Shown here in pieces: positions 12,405-21,422 of a DNA stretch of 64,000 nt. Under the pieces are notes generated by a model. That model was not told the origin of the DNA and ran no database searches. It worked only from the letters and a program-made list of their open reading frames with translations. The DNA lies in assembly GCF_014203605.1 (NCBI RefSeq), contig NZ_JACHJJ010000006.1, forward strand, positions 62,001 through 126,000, given 5' to 3'. The position numbers and the translations under genes are program-made. This DNA comes from Thiemannella venezuelensis (GTDB lineage Bacteria; Actinomycetota; Actinomycetes; Streptosporangiales; Streptosporangiaceae). The stretch's first letter is position 1. The number at the start of each line of letters is the position of its first letter.

Positions 12405-13055
12405 ATGAAGCTGCTCTCCGTCAACGTCGGCAGGCCCCGGCCCAACCCCTGGAAGAACCTCGGCGCGACGGGCATCGACAAGCGGCCCGTCGACGGCCCG
12501 GTCGCCGTGCGCGATCCCGGCCCCAAGGGCACCGGCGCGGTCGGTCTGGCGGGGGACCGCGTCTACGACGTCAAGCACCACGGCGGATCCCACCAGGCCG
12601 TCTACGCCTACGCCCGGGAGGACCTCGACGCGTGGGAGGGGGAACTGGGCAGGCCGCTCCCGAACGGCGCCTTCGGCGAGAACCTCACGACCTGCGGCCT
12701 CGACGTCAACGGCGCTCTGATCGGCGAGCGCTGGCGCGTCGGGGACGAGGTGGTCCTGGAGGTGTCGTGCCCGAGGATCCCCTGCGGGACCTTCCAGGGC
12801 TGGCTGGAGACCGAGGGGTGGATCAAGAGGTTCACCGGGGCGGTGCTGCCGGGCGCGTACCTGCGCGTGATCGAGCCGGGGGACATCCGGGCCGGCGACC
12901 CTGTCGCGGTGGCGCACCGGCCCGGTCACGACGTGACCGTCGCGCTCGCCTTCCGCGCCCTGACCCGCGAGCCGGACCTGCTGCCGCGGCTGCTCGCCGC
13001 CGACGCGCTGCCGGAGGAGGACAGGGAACTGGTCCGCAGGCGCACCGGCGGGTGA
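12405..13055 (+). CDS. MOSC domain protein (YiiM-like)
   Basis: 216 residues from ATG 12405. The segment HHGGSHQAVYAYAREDLD (about 62-79), GAFGENLTTCGLDVNGALIGERWRVG in pieces, and the Cys in VSCPRIPCGTFQ are hallmarks of MOSC (Moco sulfurase C-terminal) proteins of the YiiM type. These bind molybdenum cofactor and can reduce N-hydroxylated compounds; the conserved Cys in PRIPC is a likely ligand. Length agrees with the family. It is transcribed away from the RTX-like gene across a 189-nt shared upstream region and converges on tctA. Substrate cannot be read from sequence. Confidence 0.88.
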   Translation: MKLLSVNVGRPRPNPWKNLGATGIDKRPVDGPVAVRDPGPKGTGAVGLAGDRVYDVKHHGGSHQAVYAYAREDLDAWEGELGRPLPNGAFGENLTTCGLDVNGALIGERWRVGDEVVLEVSCPRIPCGTFQGWLETEGWIKRFTGAVLPGAYLRVIEPGDIRAGDPVAVAHRPGHDVTVALAFRALTREPDLLPRLLAADALPEEDRELVRRRTGG

Positions 13056-13136
13056 CCGCCGCCGGGCGCCGGTCCCGGTCCGCCGGGACCGCCCGCGCGG
13101 AGGGGCGGCCCCGTCGTCACCCGTCGTCGCTCGGCG

Positions 13137-14660
13137 TCACCCGTCGTCGGACCGGCGTACGGCCGGCCCCCCGAACCGGCGCGCCACGGCCTTCCCGGCA
13201 GGCGGCGCGAGCAGGGCCAGGGCCGCCAGACCCAGGAAGGCCAGCGCCACCGGGCTGCGCACCAGGACCGCCGGGTCCCCCGCGCCGATGGCCAGGGCCC
13301 GGCGGAGCTGGATCTCCGCCATCGGGCCCAGGATCATGCCGATCACCGCGGGCGCGACCGGCAGGCCGAAGCGGCGCATCGCGAAGCCGAGCAGGCCCAG
13401 GACGTAGAGCACGACCAGGTCGATCCAGGAGGCGTTCAGCGCGTAGACGCCCAGCGCGGCGAAGAGCACGATCCCGGCGTAGAGGTAGGGCCGGGGGACG
13501 TGCAGCACCCGCGCCCAGAGCGGGGCCAGCGGCAGGTTGAGCACCAGCAGCATGGCGTTGCCCAGGAACAGCGAGGCGATCATGCCCCAGACCAGGGCCG
13601 GGTTGTGGTCGAAGAGCTGGGGGCCGGGCTGCAGGCCGTACTGCTGGAAGGCGGCCAGCAGGATCGCGGCCGTGGCCGAGGTGGGCAGACCCAGGGTGAG
13701 CAGCGGGACCAGGGTGCCCGCGGCCGAGGCGTTGTTGGCCGCCTCGGGGCCCGCGACGCCCTCGATCGCGCCTCTGCCGTACTCCTCGCGGGCGGTCCCG
13801 CGCGCCAGGCGCTTCTCGATCGAGTAGGACAGGAAGGTCGGGATCTCCGCGCCGCCGCCGGGCAGCGCGCCGAACGGGAAGCCCAGCGCGGTCCCGCGCA
13901 GCCACGGCCGCCAGGACCGGGACCAGTCGGACCGGCCGAGGAACGCCCGGCCGACCGGGATGATCTCGGGCTCACCGTGCCGGAGGCGGGAGGCGACGTA
14001 GAGCGCCTCGCCCAGCGCGAACAGGCCGACCGCGACGACCACCACCTCGATGCCGCCGAGCAGCTGGGGGACGCCCAGGGTCAGCCGGGCCTGCCCGGTC
14101 TGCTCGTCGATGCCGACCAGGCCGATGGCCAGGCCGAACCCGAGCGAGGCCAGGCCGCGCACCACCGAGCGGGACAGCACCGAGGAGACCGCGGTGAACG
14201 CCAGCACGGCCAGCGCGAAGTAGTCCTCCGGCCCGAAGGAGATCGCGAACTCCACGACCAGCGGCGCCGCGACCACCAGCAGGCCGGTGGCGACCGTGCC
14301 CGCGACGAACGACCCGATCGCCGCCGTGGCCAGGGCCTGGGCGGCCCGGCCGCGCCTGGCCATCTTGTTGCCCTCCAGCGCGGTGATCATCGAGGAGCTC
14401 TCACCGGGCGTGTTGAGCAGGATCGAGGTCGTGGACCCGCCGTACATGCCGCCGTAGTAGATCCCGGCGAACATGATGAACGCACTGGCCGGCGGGACGC
14501 TGAAGGTGACCGGGAGCAGCAGGGCGACGGTCATGGCCGGGCCGATGCCGGGCAGCACCCCCACCAGCGTGCCGAGGGTGACCCCGGCCAGCGCGTAGAG
14601 CAGGTTGACCGGGGTGAGCGCGGTGGCGAACCCGTCCAGCAGCAGCCGCAGCGACTCCAC
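13137..14660 (-). CDS. tctA: Tripartite tricarboxylate transporter, large membrane subunit TctA
   Basis: 507 residues from GTG 14658-14660, immediately after the tctB stop. It is highly hydrophobic, with about 11-12 helices. TctA hallmarks are [17 protein letters not shown] near residues 37-53, [25 protein letters not shown] in pieces near 63-88, and [18 protein letters not shown] in the second half, which is the internal duplicate of the PGIG motif. It forms the permease with TctB, fed by the periplasmic binding protein TctC. The gene order tctC-tctB-tctA is standard. A direct repeat GTCACCCGTCGTCG lies just downstream near 13116-13150. Confidence 0.95.
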   Translation of the reverse strand: MESLRLLLDGFATALTPVNLLYALAGVTLGTLVGVLPGIGPAMTVALLLPVTFSVPPASAFIMFAGIYYGGMYGGSTTSILLNTPGESSSMITALEGNKMARRGRAAQALATAAIGSFVAGTVATGLLVVAAPLVVEFAISFGPEDYFALAVLAFTAVSSVLSRSVVRGLASLGFGLAIGLVGIDEQTGQARLTLGVPQLLGGIEVVVVAVGLFALGEALYVASRLRHGEPEIIPVGRAFLGRSDWSRSWRPWLRGTALGFPFGALPGGGAEIPTFLSYSIEKRLARGTAREEYGRGAIEGVAGPEAANNASAAGTLVPLLTLGLPTSATAAILLAAFQQYGLQPGPQLFDHNPALVWGMIASLFLGNAMLLVLNLPLAPLWARVLHVPRPYLYAGIVLFAALGVYALNASWIDLVVLYVLGLLGFAMRRFGLPVAPAVIGMILGPMAEIQLRRALAIGAGDPAVLVRSPVALAFLGLAALALLAPPAGKAVARRFGGPAVRRSDDG

Positions 14661-15278
14661 CTAGATCACCCCCGAGAGCAGCCCGGTCGGCAGCGTCACG
14701 CCCAGCCCCTTGACGAAGGCCAGGTACGACAGCGTCGACAGGACGATCGCGACGGCGCCCGCCCGGAGCCGATGGGCGGCCCCGAGCGTCACCGAGAGGC
14801 CGAAGAAGAGCAGCGCGCCCGCGATGATCCAGCCGAGCAGGTCGACCAGGCCCGCGAAGGCCAGGAAGATGACGCTGACCAGGGCCACGGTCTTCCAGTC
14901 CGCGCCGGCGCCGGCGTCGACGTCCTCGCTCTCCTCCGGGTCGCCGTGACCGCCCCGCAGGACGTCGGCCACGTAGAACGCCCCGATCAGCAGCAGCGCC
15001 GAGCCGACGATGACGGGGAAGAAGCGGGGGCCGAGGCCGATCCCGGAGCCCGCGGCGGCGACGTCGGCGGTGCCGGCGATCACGAACACGCCCAGGCCCA
15101 GGACGACCAGGGCCAGCGCCAGCTCGGGCCGGCGCCACCCCCGCCCGGCGGGCCCGCCCGCGTCCGGTGCGGGTGCACCCGGCCCGCCCGAAGGCGCGTG
15201 CGCTGCGGCGGGCCCGTCCGAGGCGCCCTCCGGCGCCCCCGGATCGCGGCCCGCCTGCGGTTCCTCGTGAGCGGACAT
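14661..15278 (-). CDS. tctB: Tripartite tricarboxylate transporter, small membrane subunit TctB
   Basis: 205 residues from ATG 15276-15278, overlapping the tctC stop (ATGA). The N-terminal ~45 residues are Ala/Pro/Gly-rich and cytosolic. Four hydrophobic helices follow: LALALVVLGLGVFVIAG (about 50-67), FFPVIVGSALLLIGAFYV, VALVSVIFLAFAGLVDLLG and LRAGAVAIVLSTLSYLAF. The motif IGLGPRFFPVIVGSAL is typical of TctB. It abuts tctA without spacing, so translation is probably coupled. The long disordered N-terminus is typical of actinobacterial versions. Confidence 0.92.
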   Translation of the reverse strand: MSAHEEPQAGRDPGAPEGASDGPAAAHAPSGGPGAPAPDAGGPAGRGWRRPELALALVVLGLGVFVIAGTADVAAAGSGIGLGPRFFPVIVGSALLLIGAFYVADVLRGGHGDPEESEDVDAGAGADWKTVALVSVIFLAFAGLVDLLGWIIAGALLFFGLSVTLGAAHRLRAGAVAIVLSTLSYLAFVKGLGVTLPTGLLSGVI

Positions 15279-16243
15279 CAGGAGACGAGGCCCATTTCCG
15301 CGATGATCGCCTTGACCCTGGTCTGCTCGGCCGCCAGGAAGTCGGCGAACGGCTGCCCGGTCTGGAAGACGTCGGTCCAGCCGTTCTTGCTCACCGCGTC
15401 CTTCCACGCCTGCGAGGCGTGCATCTTCGTCACCGCCTCGGTCAGCTTCTTCTTCGCCTCCTCGTCCAGCCCGCCGGGCGCGACGAACCCGCGCCAGTTG
15501 GCCAGCTCGACGTCCAGGCCGCCCTCCCTCAGCGTGGGCGCGTCCACCGCGGGCAGCCGCGCCGGGGAGGAGACGCCCAGGGCGCGCAGCTTGCCGGACT
15601 TCACGTGCTCGGCGAACTCGCCGATGCCGGAGATGCCCATCGCGACCTTGTTGCCGAGCAGCGCGTTGAGCGCCTCGCCGCCGCCGGAGTGCGCGACGTA
15701 GTTGACCTGCTCGGGGTCGATCCCGGCGGCCTTGGCCATCAGCCCGGCCACGATGTGGTCGGTGCCGCCGGCCGAGCCGCCCGCGATGGCGATCTTCGCG
15801 GGGTCGGCCTTCCAGGCCGCCACCAGGTCGGCCAGGGTCGCGTACGGCGACTCCGCCGGGACCACGACGATCTCGTACTCCTCGGTCAGCTTCGCGATGG
15901 GCGTGGTGTCGGCCAGGGTGACCTGCGACCTGTTCTGCTCCACCGCGCCCACCATGACCAGGCCCATGGTCATCAGCAGGTCGCCGTTGCCCTTCTCGCC
16001 CGCGAGCTGGGCCAGGCCGATGGTGCCGCCCGCGCCGGGGACGTTGTAGACCTCGACCCTGCGGGACGGGTCGGCGGACGTGAACGCCTGCTCCGCCGTG
16101 CGGGCCGTCTGGTCCCAGCCGCCGCCGGGCGAGGCGGGGGCCATGATCTTCAGCGCGCTGGTTCCGGACTCCGCGCCCGAGCCGCATGCGGAGAGGGCGG
16201 CGAGGGACAGGGCCGCCAGGGCGGCGAGTCTCCGAAGACCCAT
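15278..16243 (-). CDS. tctC: Tripartite tricarboxylate transporter substrate-binding lipoprotein TctC
   Basis: 321 residues. Of two ATGs, the one at 16241-16243 is best spaced from AGGAG on the minus strand; the other at 16247-16249 is too close. A lipoprotein signal with lipobox LSAC (near residue 20) anchors it outside the membrane. The TctC/BugT fold is shown by MAPASPGGGWDQTARTAEQAF, NVPGAGGTIGLAQLAG and AGGSAGGTDHIVAGLM. These proteins bind citrate or other carboxylates. It is the first gene of tctCBA and is divergent from the sensor kinase gene, which very likely controls it. Confidence 0.94.
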   Translation of the reverse strand: MGLRRLAALAALSLAALSACGSGAESGTSALKIMAPASPGGGWDQTARTAEQAFTSADPSRRVEVYNVPGAGGTIGLAQLAGEKGNGDLLMTMGLVMVGAVEQNRSQVTLADTTPIAKLTEEYEIVVVPAESPYATLADLVAAWKADPAKIAIAGGSAGGTDHIVAGLMAKAAGIDPEQVNYVAHSGGGEALNALLGNKVAMGISGIGEFAEHVKSGKLRALGVSSPARLPAVDAPTLREGGLDVELANWRGFVAPGGLDEEAKKKLTEAVTKMHASQAWKDAVSKNGWTDVFQTGQPFADFLAAEQTRVKAIIAEMGLVS

Positions 16244-16331
16244 GGTCATTCTCCTGACAACGTGAGGAAAAGCGTGGTGAGGATGGTGGGCGCCGCGGGC
16301 CGCGGTGTCGATGCTTTGCGTGCTTGCCGTC

Positions 16332-16349
16332 GTATCGGTCGTATTGGTC
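16332..16349. promoter_or_regulatory. Direct repeat in the tctC/sensor-kinase divergent promoter region
   Basis: GTATCGGTC and GTATTGGTC stand directly next to each other (one mismatch) in the 178-nt region between tctC and the two-component genes. Tandem direct repeats of about this size are usual for response-regulator dimers of the CitB/DcuR type. The assignment as a binding site for the neighbouring regulator is inference from position. Confidence 0.4.
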
Positions 16350-16427
16350 ACGCGCGGACGTGGCCGCGCCGCGACCCCGCTGTTATCTCCGGCTGCTTTC
16401 ATGAAGCCCTGACCAGGGGGTTCACTC

Positions 16428-18014
16428 GTGCGCCGTCTCCTCAACGCCTCCCTCGGCACCCAGCTGCTCCTGCTCCAGATGGTGATCGTCTTTCTCTCCG
16501 CGGGCGGTACGGCGAGCGTCTGGGCCGAGCACACCCGCGACCAGCTCGACCGGCAGCACCAGCAGCGGGCCCTGGCCATCGCCGAGGCGGTGGCCGGGCT
16601 GCCCGAGGTCCGCGAGGCGTTCGCGCTCCCCCGGCCGGAGTACGTCCTGCAGCCGATCGCGGCCGGGGTGCAGGCCGCCACCGGCGCCGACTACGTGGTG
16701 ATCGCCAACCGGGACCAGGTCCGCTACGCCCACCCCAACCCGGCGATGATCGGCCGGCGGCTCTCCACCGACGGTTCGGGGGTCCTCACCACGGGCCGTC
16801 CCTGGACCGGCACCCAGACCGGCACCCTCGGCCGCTCGGTGCGCGGCAAGGCCCCGGTCCTCGACTCCGCGGGCAACGTCGTCGGCCTGACCTCGGTCGG
16901 GGTGCTGGAGGAGACCGTGGCCGGCCAGCTCGACACCGCGCTGCCGCCGCTGCTCTGGACCGTGCTGGCCGTGCTCGTCGCCGGCTCGGCCGGGGCCGCT
17001 CTGATCGCCCGGCGGGTCCGCAGGCAGACCTTCGGCCTCGAACCCCGGGAGATCGCCGCCCTGCTCGAACAGCGCGAGGGCGTGCTGCACGGCGTGAAGG
17101 AGGGCGTGCTCGCCCTGGATCTGCAGGGCCGGGTGACGCTGGTCAACGACGCCGCCCGGGACCTGCTCGGCCTGTCCCCGCACGACGTCGGGCGGGGGAT
17201 CGCCGAGATGCCGCTCTCGGACCGGATGCGGGACGTGCTGGCCGGGGAGGACCCGGGCGACGACAGGGTCGTCCTCCACCGCGACCGGGTGCTGGTGCTC
17301 AACCGCATGCCGGTGGCCGTCCGCGAGCAGCGCAGCGGCTGGGTGGTCACCCTGCGCGACCGGACCGAGCTGGTACGGCTGGCGCACGCGCTCGACCAGG
17401 CCAGCAGCACCACCGACGCGCTGCGCGCCCAGGCCCACGAGTTCGCCAACCGCATGCACACCGTGGTCGGCCTGCTGGAGCTCGGCGAGCACGAGACGGC
17501 GATCGGCTACATCACCCGGACCACCGAGGCCTACGGCCGCCACTCGGCGGGGATCCGGGAGAAGGTCGCCGATCCGACGCTGGCCGCGCTGCTGCTGGCC
17601 AAGTCCGCGGAGGCGGCCGAACGGGGCGCGTCCCTGGTGCTGGCCGGCGACTCCCGGGTCGAGGAGGGCATGCTCGGCGACCCGCGGGACGCCGTGCTGG
17701 TCGTCGGCAACCTGGTGGCCAACGCCCTGGACGCGCTGGCGGAGACGGGAGGCACGGTGGAGGTCTCGGTCCGCACCGAGAAGGACGGCCTGCACGTCCG
17801 GGTCGGCGACTCCGGTCCCGGGATCAGCCCCGGACTGGCCGACGAGGTGTTCCGCGAGGGCTTCACCACCAAGGCCGCCCGCTCGGGCCCCCGCGGCCTC
17901 GGCCTGGCGCTGACCCGCCAGGCGTGCCTGCGCCGCGGCGGCTGGGTGCGCGTGCACAACGCGGGCGGCGCCGTCTTCACCGCCCTGCTGCCCCGCCGCG
18001 AGGAGGAATCGTGA
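16428..18014 (+). CDS. Sensor histidine kinase of the CitA/DcuS type
   Basis: 528 residues from GTG 16428. Order: TM helix about 10-32, extracytoplasmic PAS-like sensor domain about 33-175 (with DYVVIANRDQVRYAHPNP and GRSVRGKAPVLDSAGNVVG in pieces, as in the CitA/DcuS citrate/C4-dicarboxylate sensors), second TM about 176-197, cytosolic PAS about 215-310, and a SPOB/DHp-type helix with phospho-acceptor His337 in QAHEFANRMHT. The ATPase domain has an N box (GNLVANALDAL) and G box (GDSGPGI). Its stop overlaps the regulator start (GTGA). Divergence from tctCBA suggests it senses the carboxylate carried by that transporter. Confidence 0.93.
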   Translation: MRRLLNASLGTQLLLLQMVIVFLSAGGTASVWAEHTRDQLDRQHQQRALAIAEAVAGLPEVREAFALPRPEYVLQPIAAGVQAATGADYVVIANRDQVRYAHPNPAMIGRRLSTDGSGVLTTGRPWTGTQTGTLGRSVRGKAPVLDSAGNVVGLTSVGVLEETVAGQLDTALPPLLWTVLAVLVAGSAGAALIARRVRRQTFGLEPREIAALLEQREGVLHGVKEGVLALDLQGRVTLVNDAARDLLGLSPHDVGRGIAEMPLSDRMRDVLAGEDPGDDRVVLHRDRVLVLNRMPVAVREQRSGWVVTLRDRTELVRLAHALDQASSTTDALRAQAHEFANRMHTVVGLLELGEHETAIGYITRTTEAYGRHSAGIREKVADPTLAALLLAKSAEAAERGASLVLAGDSRVEEGMLGDPRDAVLVVGNLVANALDALAETGGTVEVSVRTEKDGLHVRVGDSGPGISPGLADEVFREGFTTKAARSGPRGLGLALTRQACLRRGGWVRVHNAGGAVFTALLPRREEES

Positions 18015-18679
18015 TCAAGGTTCTCGTGGTGGACGACGACTTCATGGTGGCCAGGATCCACGGTGGCTACGTGGCGCGGGTGCCGGGCTTCACGGTGGTC
18101 GGCGCCGTGCACACCGGGGAAGCCGCGGTGGCCGGGGCGGCGCGGCACCGGCCGGACCTGGTGCTGCTCGACATCTACCTGCCGGACATGTCAGGACTCG
18201 ACGTGCTCAGGACGCTGCGCGGGGCCCGCAACCCCGCCGACGTGCTGGTCATCACCGCCGCCCGCGACGCGGCCACGGTCCGCGCGGCCATGCACGGCGG
18301 GGCGGTGAACTACCTGATCAAGCCGTTCACGGCCGGTGCGCTCACCGAGCGCCTGGAGCAGTACGCCGCCACCCGCAGGCGGCTCGCCGCCATCGGCGCC
18401 GAGGCCTGCCAGGAGGAGGTGGACCGGCTGTTCGGCGCCGCGGGCGGCGGCCCGCCGCTGCCCAAGGGGCTCTCCACCACCACCTGCGCGCTGGTCGCCG
18501 AGGTGCTCAGGGAGGCGGGCGGCGACCTGTCGGCGGCAGAGGCGGCGGCACTCACCGGGCTGTCCCGGGTCAGCGCCCGGCGCTATCTGGAGTACCTGTG
18601 CGCGGCCGGGCAGACGGAGCTCCGCCCCAGGTACGGCACCGCAGGCCGGCCGGAACACCGGTATCGGTGGACAGGCTGA
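18011..18679 (+). CDS. Response regulator of the CitB/DcuR type
   Basis: 222 residues from GTG 18011, overlapping the kinase stop. The receiver domain has acidic residues Asp8-Asp10, phospho-acceptor Asp54 in LVLLDIYLPDMSG and a conserved Lys in YLIKPF. The C-terminal part LSAAEAAALTGLSRVSARRYLEYL is the helix-turn-helix of CitB/DcuR-type regulators. The protein ends in PEHRYRW, typical of the family. With the kinase it forms a two-component system; the likely target is the divergent tctCBA operon, with the direct repeat 16332-16349 as a candidate site. Confidence 0.93.
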   Translation: MIKVLVVDDDFMVARIHGGYVARVPGFTVVGAVHTGEAAVAGAARHRPDLVLLDIYLPDMSGLDVLRTLRGARNPADVLVITAARDAATVRAAMHGGAVNYLIKPFTAGALTERLEQYAATRRRLAAIGAEACQEEVDRLFGAAGGGPPLPKGLSTTTCALVAEVLREAGGDLSAAEAAALTGLSRVSARRYLEYLCAAGQTELRPRYGTAGRPEHRYRWTG

Positions 18680-18766
18680 TTTGTTACCCCTTTTAGGACA
18701 CCTGTTCACCGTTGTGGTTTATGGTGGCCGAGGACGGAAGCTGCAACGCAGGAGGAGACGGGGGCC

Positions 18767-20878
18767 GTGCGGAACGCCGGAAGGTCCATAGACCCGCCGA
18801 CGGATCCGTTCGCCGCGGTCCCCCTGCCGTCGCGCCCGGTCCGCCCCGGGGCCGCCGCCGGAAGCCGCGGCCCGCAGGACCCGCAGACCCCGCCGGGCAA
18901 CGGCGGCTCGCGGCTGCCTCCGGGCGTCTCGCCCGACATCTTCGGCTCCTCCGGCGCCCCCGGGTTCGGCAGGCCTCCCGCGGGTCCCGCCCCCGGACCC
19001 GGCGGGCCCTCCGCGGGTCCCGTCCCCGGCGGGCCGGTGCTGCCTCCCACGGCGCCGCCGCCCCAGCCCTGGCGGATGCCCGCCCCGCCGCCCGAGCCCT
19101 CCTTCGCGCAGCGTCCCCTGCCCGGCGGTCCCGGACAGGCGCCCGGTGACGGCCCGCCGCCCCCGGGTCCCCCGCGGGAGGAGGGGCGCCCCCCTCGCCG
19201 CCGGGGCCGTACGGTCCTCGTCGTCGTCGCGGTCCTGCTGGTGCTCGCCGCTCTCGCCTACGCGGTCCCCGCGGTCGCCATGTCCGGCAAGATCCTTCCC
19301 GGTTCGCAGGTCCGGGGCGTCGACATCGGCGGGCTGACCGCGACCGAGGCGGCCGACCGGCTCAGGGAGCGTCTCGCCGACCGGGCCGGCAAGGAGATGT
19401 CCCTCGAGGCCCTCGGCAAGGAGTACCCGCTGGACCCGGCCAAGGCCGGCCTCGAACTCGACGTCGTCGCCACCATCGGCCAGGCGCGTGGCGGCTTCCC
19501 CGCTCCCGCGGACGTCTGGCGCGCGCTCACCGGCACCACCGAGCTGGCCCCCAAGGTCTCGGTCGACCGCGAGCGGCTCCGGGAGAGCGTCGAGGAGCTG
19601 GCCGGGAAGATCGACCGGAAGGTGGTCGAGGGGTCGGTCGGCTTCGAGGGCCTCAAGCCCGTGGCGGTGAAGCCCCGGGACGGCCGCGAGCTGGAGCGGG
19701 AAGCGGCCGCCGACACCATCGAGAAGGCGTTCCTCAACACGGACGGCCCGGTCGGGCTGCCGGTCACCGTGATCAAGCCGAAGGTCACGGCCGCCGTGGT
19801 CGCCAAGACCGCCGCCGCGGCGGAGGAGGCGCTGTCCGGCCCGATCACCCTGACCTACGACGGTAAGCAGGCGCAGATCCCGGTCGAGACCATCGCCGCC
19901 CACCTGTCCTTCGAGCCCGACGGCTCCGGCGGCATGCGTCCGGTGTTCGACGCCAGGAGCGCCCTCGCCTCCGTCGAGAAGGACCTCGTCGACCCGGCGC
20001 AGGCGCCCCGGGAGCCGACCTTCCAGATCGTCGGGAACAAGCCCAGGCTGGTCCCCGGCCGCAGAGGCAAGGGCGTGGACGACGAGAAGCTCGCCGAGGA
20101 CGTGGCCGAGCTGATCGCCGGGGGCGGCGACCGCACGATCCCGGTCACCCTCGCGACCGTCAAGCCGCGCACCTCCCTGACCGAGATGCGCAAACTCGGC
20201 ATCAAGGAGAAGATCAGCGAGTTCACCACGATGTACCCCTGCTGCGTGCCCCGGGCGACCAACATCCAGACGATCGTCAAGCTCCTGGACGGCCACCTGG
20301 TCAAGCCCGGCGAGACCTTCTCGCTCAACGGCGTGGTCGGCCAGCGCGACAAGGCCCGCGGCTTCGTCGAGGCGCCCATGATCCAGGGCGGGAGGCTGGT
20401 CCCCTCGGTCGGCGGCGGGATCTCCCAGTTCGTGACGACCATGTACAACGCCGTGTTCTTCGGCGGCCTCCAGGACGTCCAGCACATGGCGCACGAGTTC
20501 TACATCTCGCGCTACCCCGCGGGCCGCGAGTCCACGGTCTCCTGGCCCCAGCCGGACTTCCGCTGGAAGAACGACTCCGAGTACGGCGTGCTGGTGAAGT
20601 CCTCGGCGACGAGCACCTCGGTCACGGTCGCCTTCTGGAGCACCAAGCGCTACGACATCGAGTCCGTCTCCTCCGAGCGCTACAACCCCACCCAGTTCGA
20701 GCGCAAGACCGACAGCGGCCCCGGCTGCATCCCGATGACCGGCCAGCCGGGGTTCACGATCGACGTGACCCGGATCTTCAAGCAGGACGGCAGGGAGGTC
20801 AAGCGGGAGAAGAAGACGACCGTCTACAAGCCCGAGCTCGACCTCAAGTGCGTCGCCGAGCCCACCGAGGACGAGTAA
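18767..20878 (+). CDS. VanW family membrane-anchored cell-wall protein
   Basis: 703 residues from GTG 18767 behind GGAGGAGA. Residues 1-145 are Pro/Gly-rich and cytosolic, followed by a single TM helix (TVLVVVAVLLVLAALAYAVPAVA, about 148-170). The extracellular part has two YoaR-type putative peptidoglycan-binding domains (GVDIGGLTATEAADRLRERL; ITLTYDGKQAQIPVETIAAHLSF in pieces) and then the VanW domain from FTTMYPCCVPRATNIQ through KPGETFSLNGVVG and VGGGISQFVTTMYNAVFFGG. VanW proteins accompany some vancomycin-resistance clusters, but most are housekeeping proteins of unknown enzymology. No van genes are nearby. The promoter region 18680-18766 is AT-richer than its surroundings. Confidence 0.92.
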   Translation: MRNAGRSIDPPTDPFAAVPLPSRPVRPGAAAGSRGPQDPQTPPGNGGSRLPPGVSPDIFGSSGAPGFGRPPAGPAPGPGGPSAGPVPGGPVLPPTAPPPQPWRMPAPPPEPSFAQRPLPGGPGQAPGDGPPPPGPPREEGRPPRRRGRTVLVVVAVLLVLAALAYAVPAVAMSGKILPGSQVRGVDIGGLTATEAADRLRERLADRAGKEMSLEALGKEYPLDPAKAGLELDVVATIGQARGGFPAPADVWRALTGTTELAPKVSVDRERLRESVEELAGKIDRKVVEGSVGFEGLKPVAVKPRDGRELEREAAADTIEKAFLNTDGPVGLPVTVIKPKVTAAVVAKTAAAAEEALSGPITLTYDGKQAQIPVETIAAHLSFEPDGSGGMRPVFDARSALASVEKDLVDPAQAPREPTFQIVGNKPRLVPGRRGKGVDDEKLAEDVAELIAGGGDRTIPVTLATVKPRTSLTEMRKLGIKEKISEFTTMYPCCVPRATNIQTIVKLLDGHLVKPGETFSLNGVVGQRDKARGFVEAPMIQGGRLVPSVGGGISQFVTTMYNAVFFGGLQDVQHMAHEFYISRYPAGRESTVSWPQPDFRWKNDSEYGVLVKSSATSTSVTVAFWSTKRYDIESVSSERYNPTQFERKTDSGPGCIPMTGQPGFTIDVTRIFKQDGREVKREKKTTVYKPELDLKCVAEPTEDE

Positions 20879-20904
20879 CCGCGACTTTCCGCATCGGGTG
20901 TCGC

Positions 20905-21269
20905 CGTGGCTTCGGTGCGGGTTTGTTCTTGGGGATCGTGCTTCGGTGGGGGCTGCTGTTTTGTTCATGGTCGCGCTCCGCGGGCGGGTACTCCGGCCGG
21001 CTCGTCGCAGCGGGTCTCTCGTTCGCGGGGGCGGCGGCCTGCCGGGCGCGCGGGGTTGCGCCTTTGACGCCGGCCGGAGTACCCGCCCGCTCCGCACTCC
21101 TCATGCTCGGCCGTACCGGGTGCGGGCCGTATGGATGCGGGCCTTTCCCGGACGACCGGTGTTCCCGCCGTCGCTGAAGCAATCCGCGCGGGTCCGGTAC
21201 GGGTGATTCGCCGTTGCCTTGCGGCCATGCTGTCGGGAAGGAGCTCACGGCGGACCGCCGCAGGGTGTT
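20905..21269 (+). repeat. Inverted-repeat element, copy 1, with 22-bp perfect hairpin
   Basis: This fills most of the 544-nt gap 20879-21422. It matches 23047-23460 in reverse orientation over roughly 360 bp, with the inner ~330 bp highly similar, ending at GCCGCAGGGTGTTG. It contains a perfect 22-bp inverted repeat (20980-21001 with 21069-21090) around a 67-nt loop. The other copy has the same hairpin with five paired base changes. The outer end (20905-20965) has degenerate ~30-nt repeats of the type TTCGGTG-GGG-TTGTT. No gene is credible here; open frames are GC-driven. The remainder 21270-21422 is lower in GC and precedes the next gene. Confidence 0.85.
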
Positions 21270-21422
21270 GCGATTTCTCCGAGCGTTTCTCTGAGCCCCG
21301 AAGTCGATCAGCCAGCTGTAGATGGGGATGCAATAGCCGGTGAACGCAACAGCCGGATGACGAGCGCTAGGCAAGGGACTTGCCGTGATGAGATATAGAT
21401 CATCGTTTGCAATGATCGGCGC

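Noticed and set aside
18767-20878. VanW protein as evidence for a vancomycin-resistance cluster
   Set aside because: No vanHAX, vanRS or vanY-type genes are adjacent; VanW-domain proteins with YoaR-type domains are common housekeeping proteins in actinobacteria.
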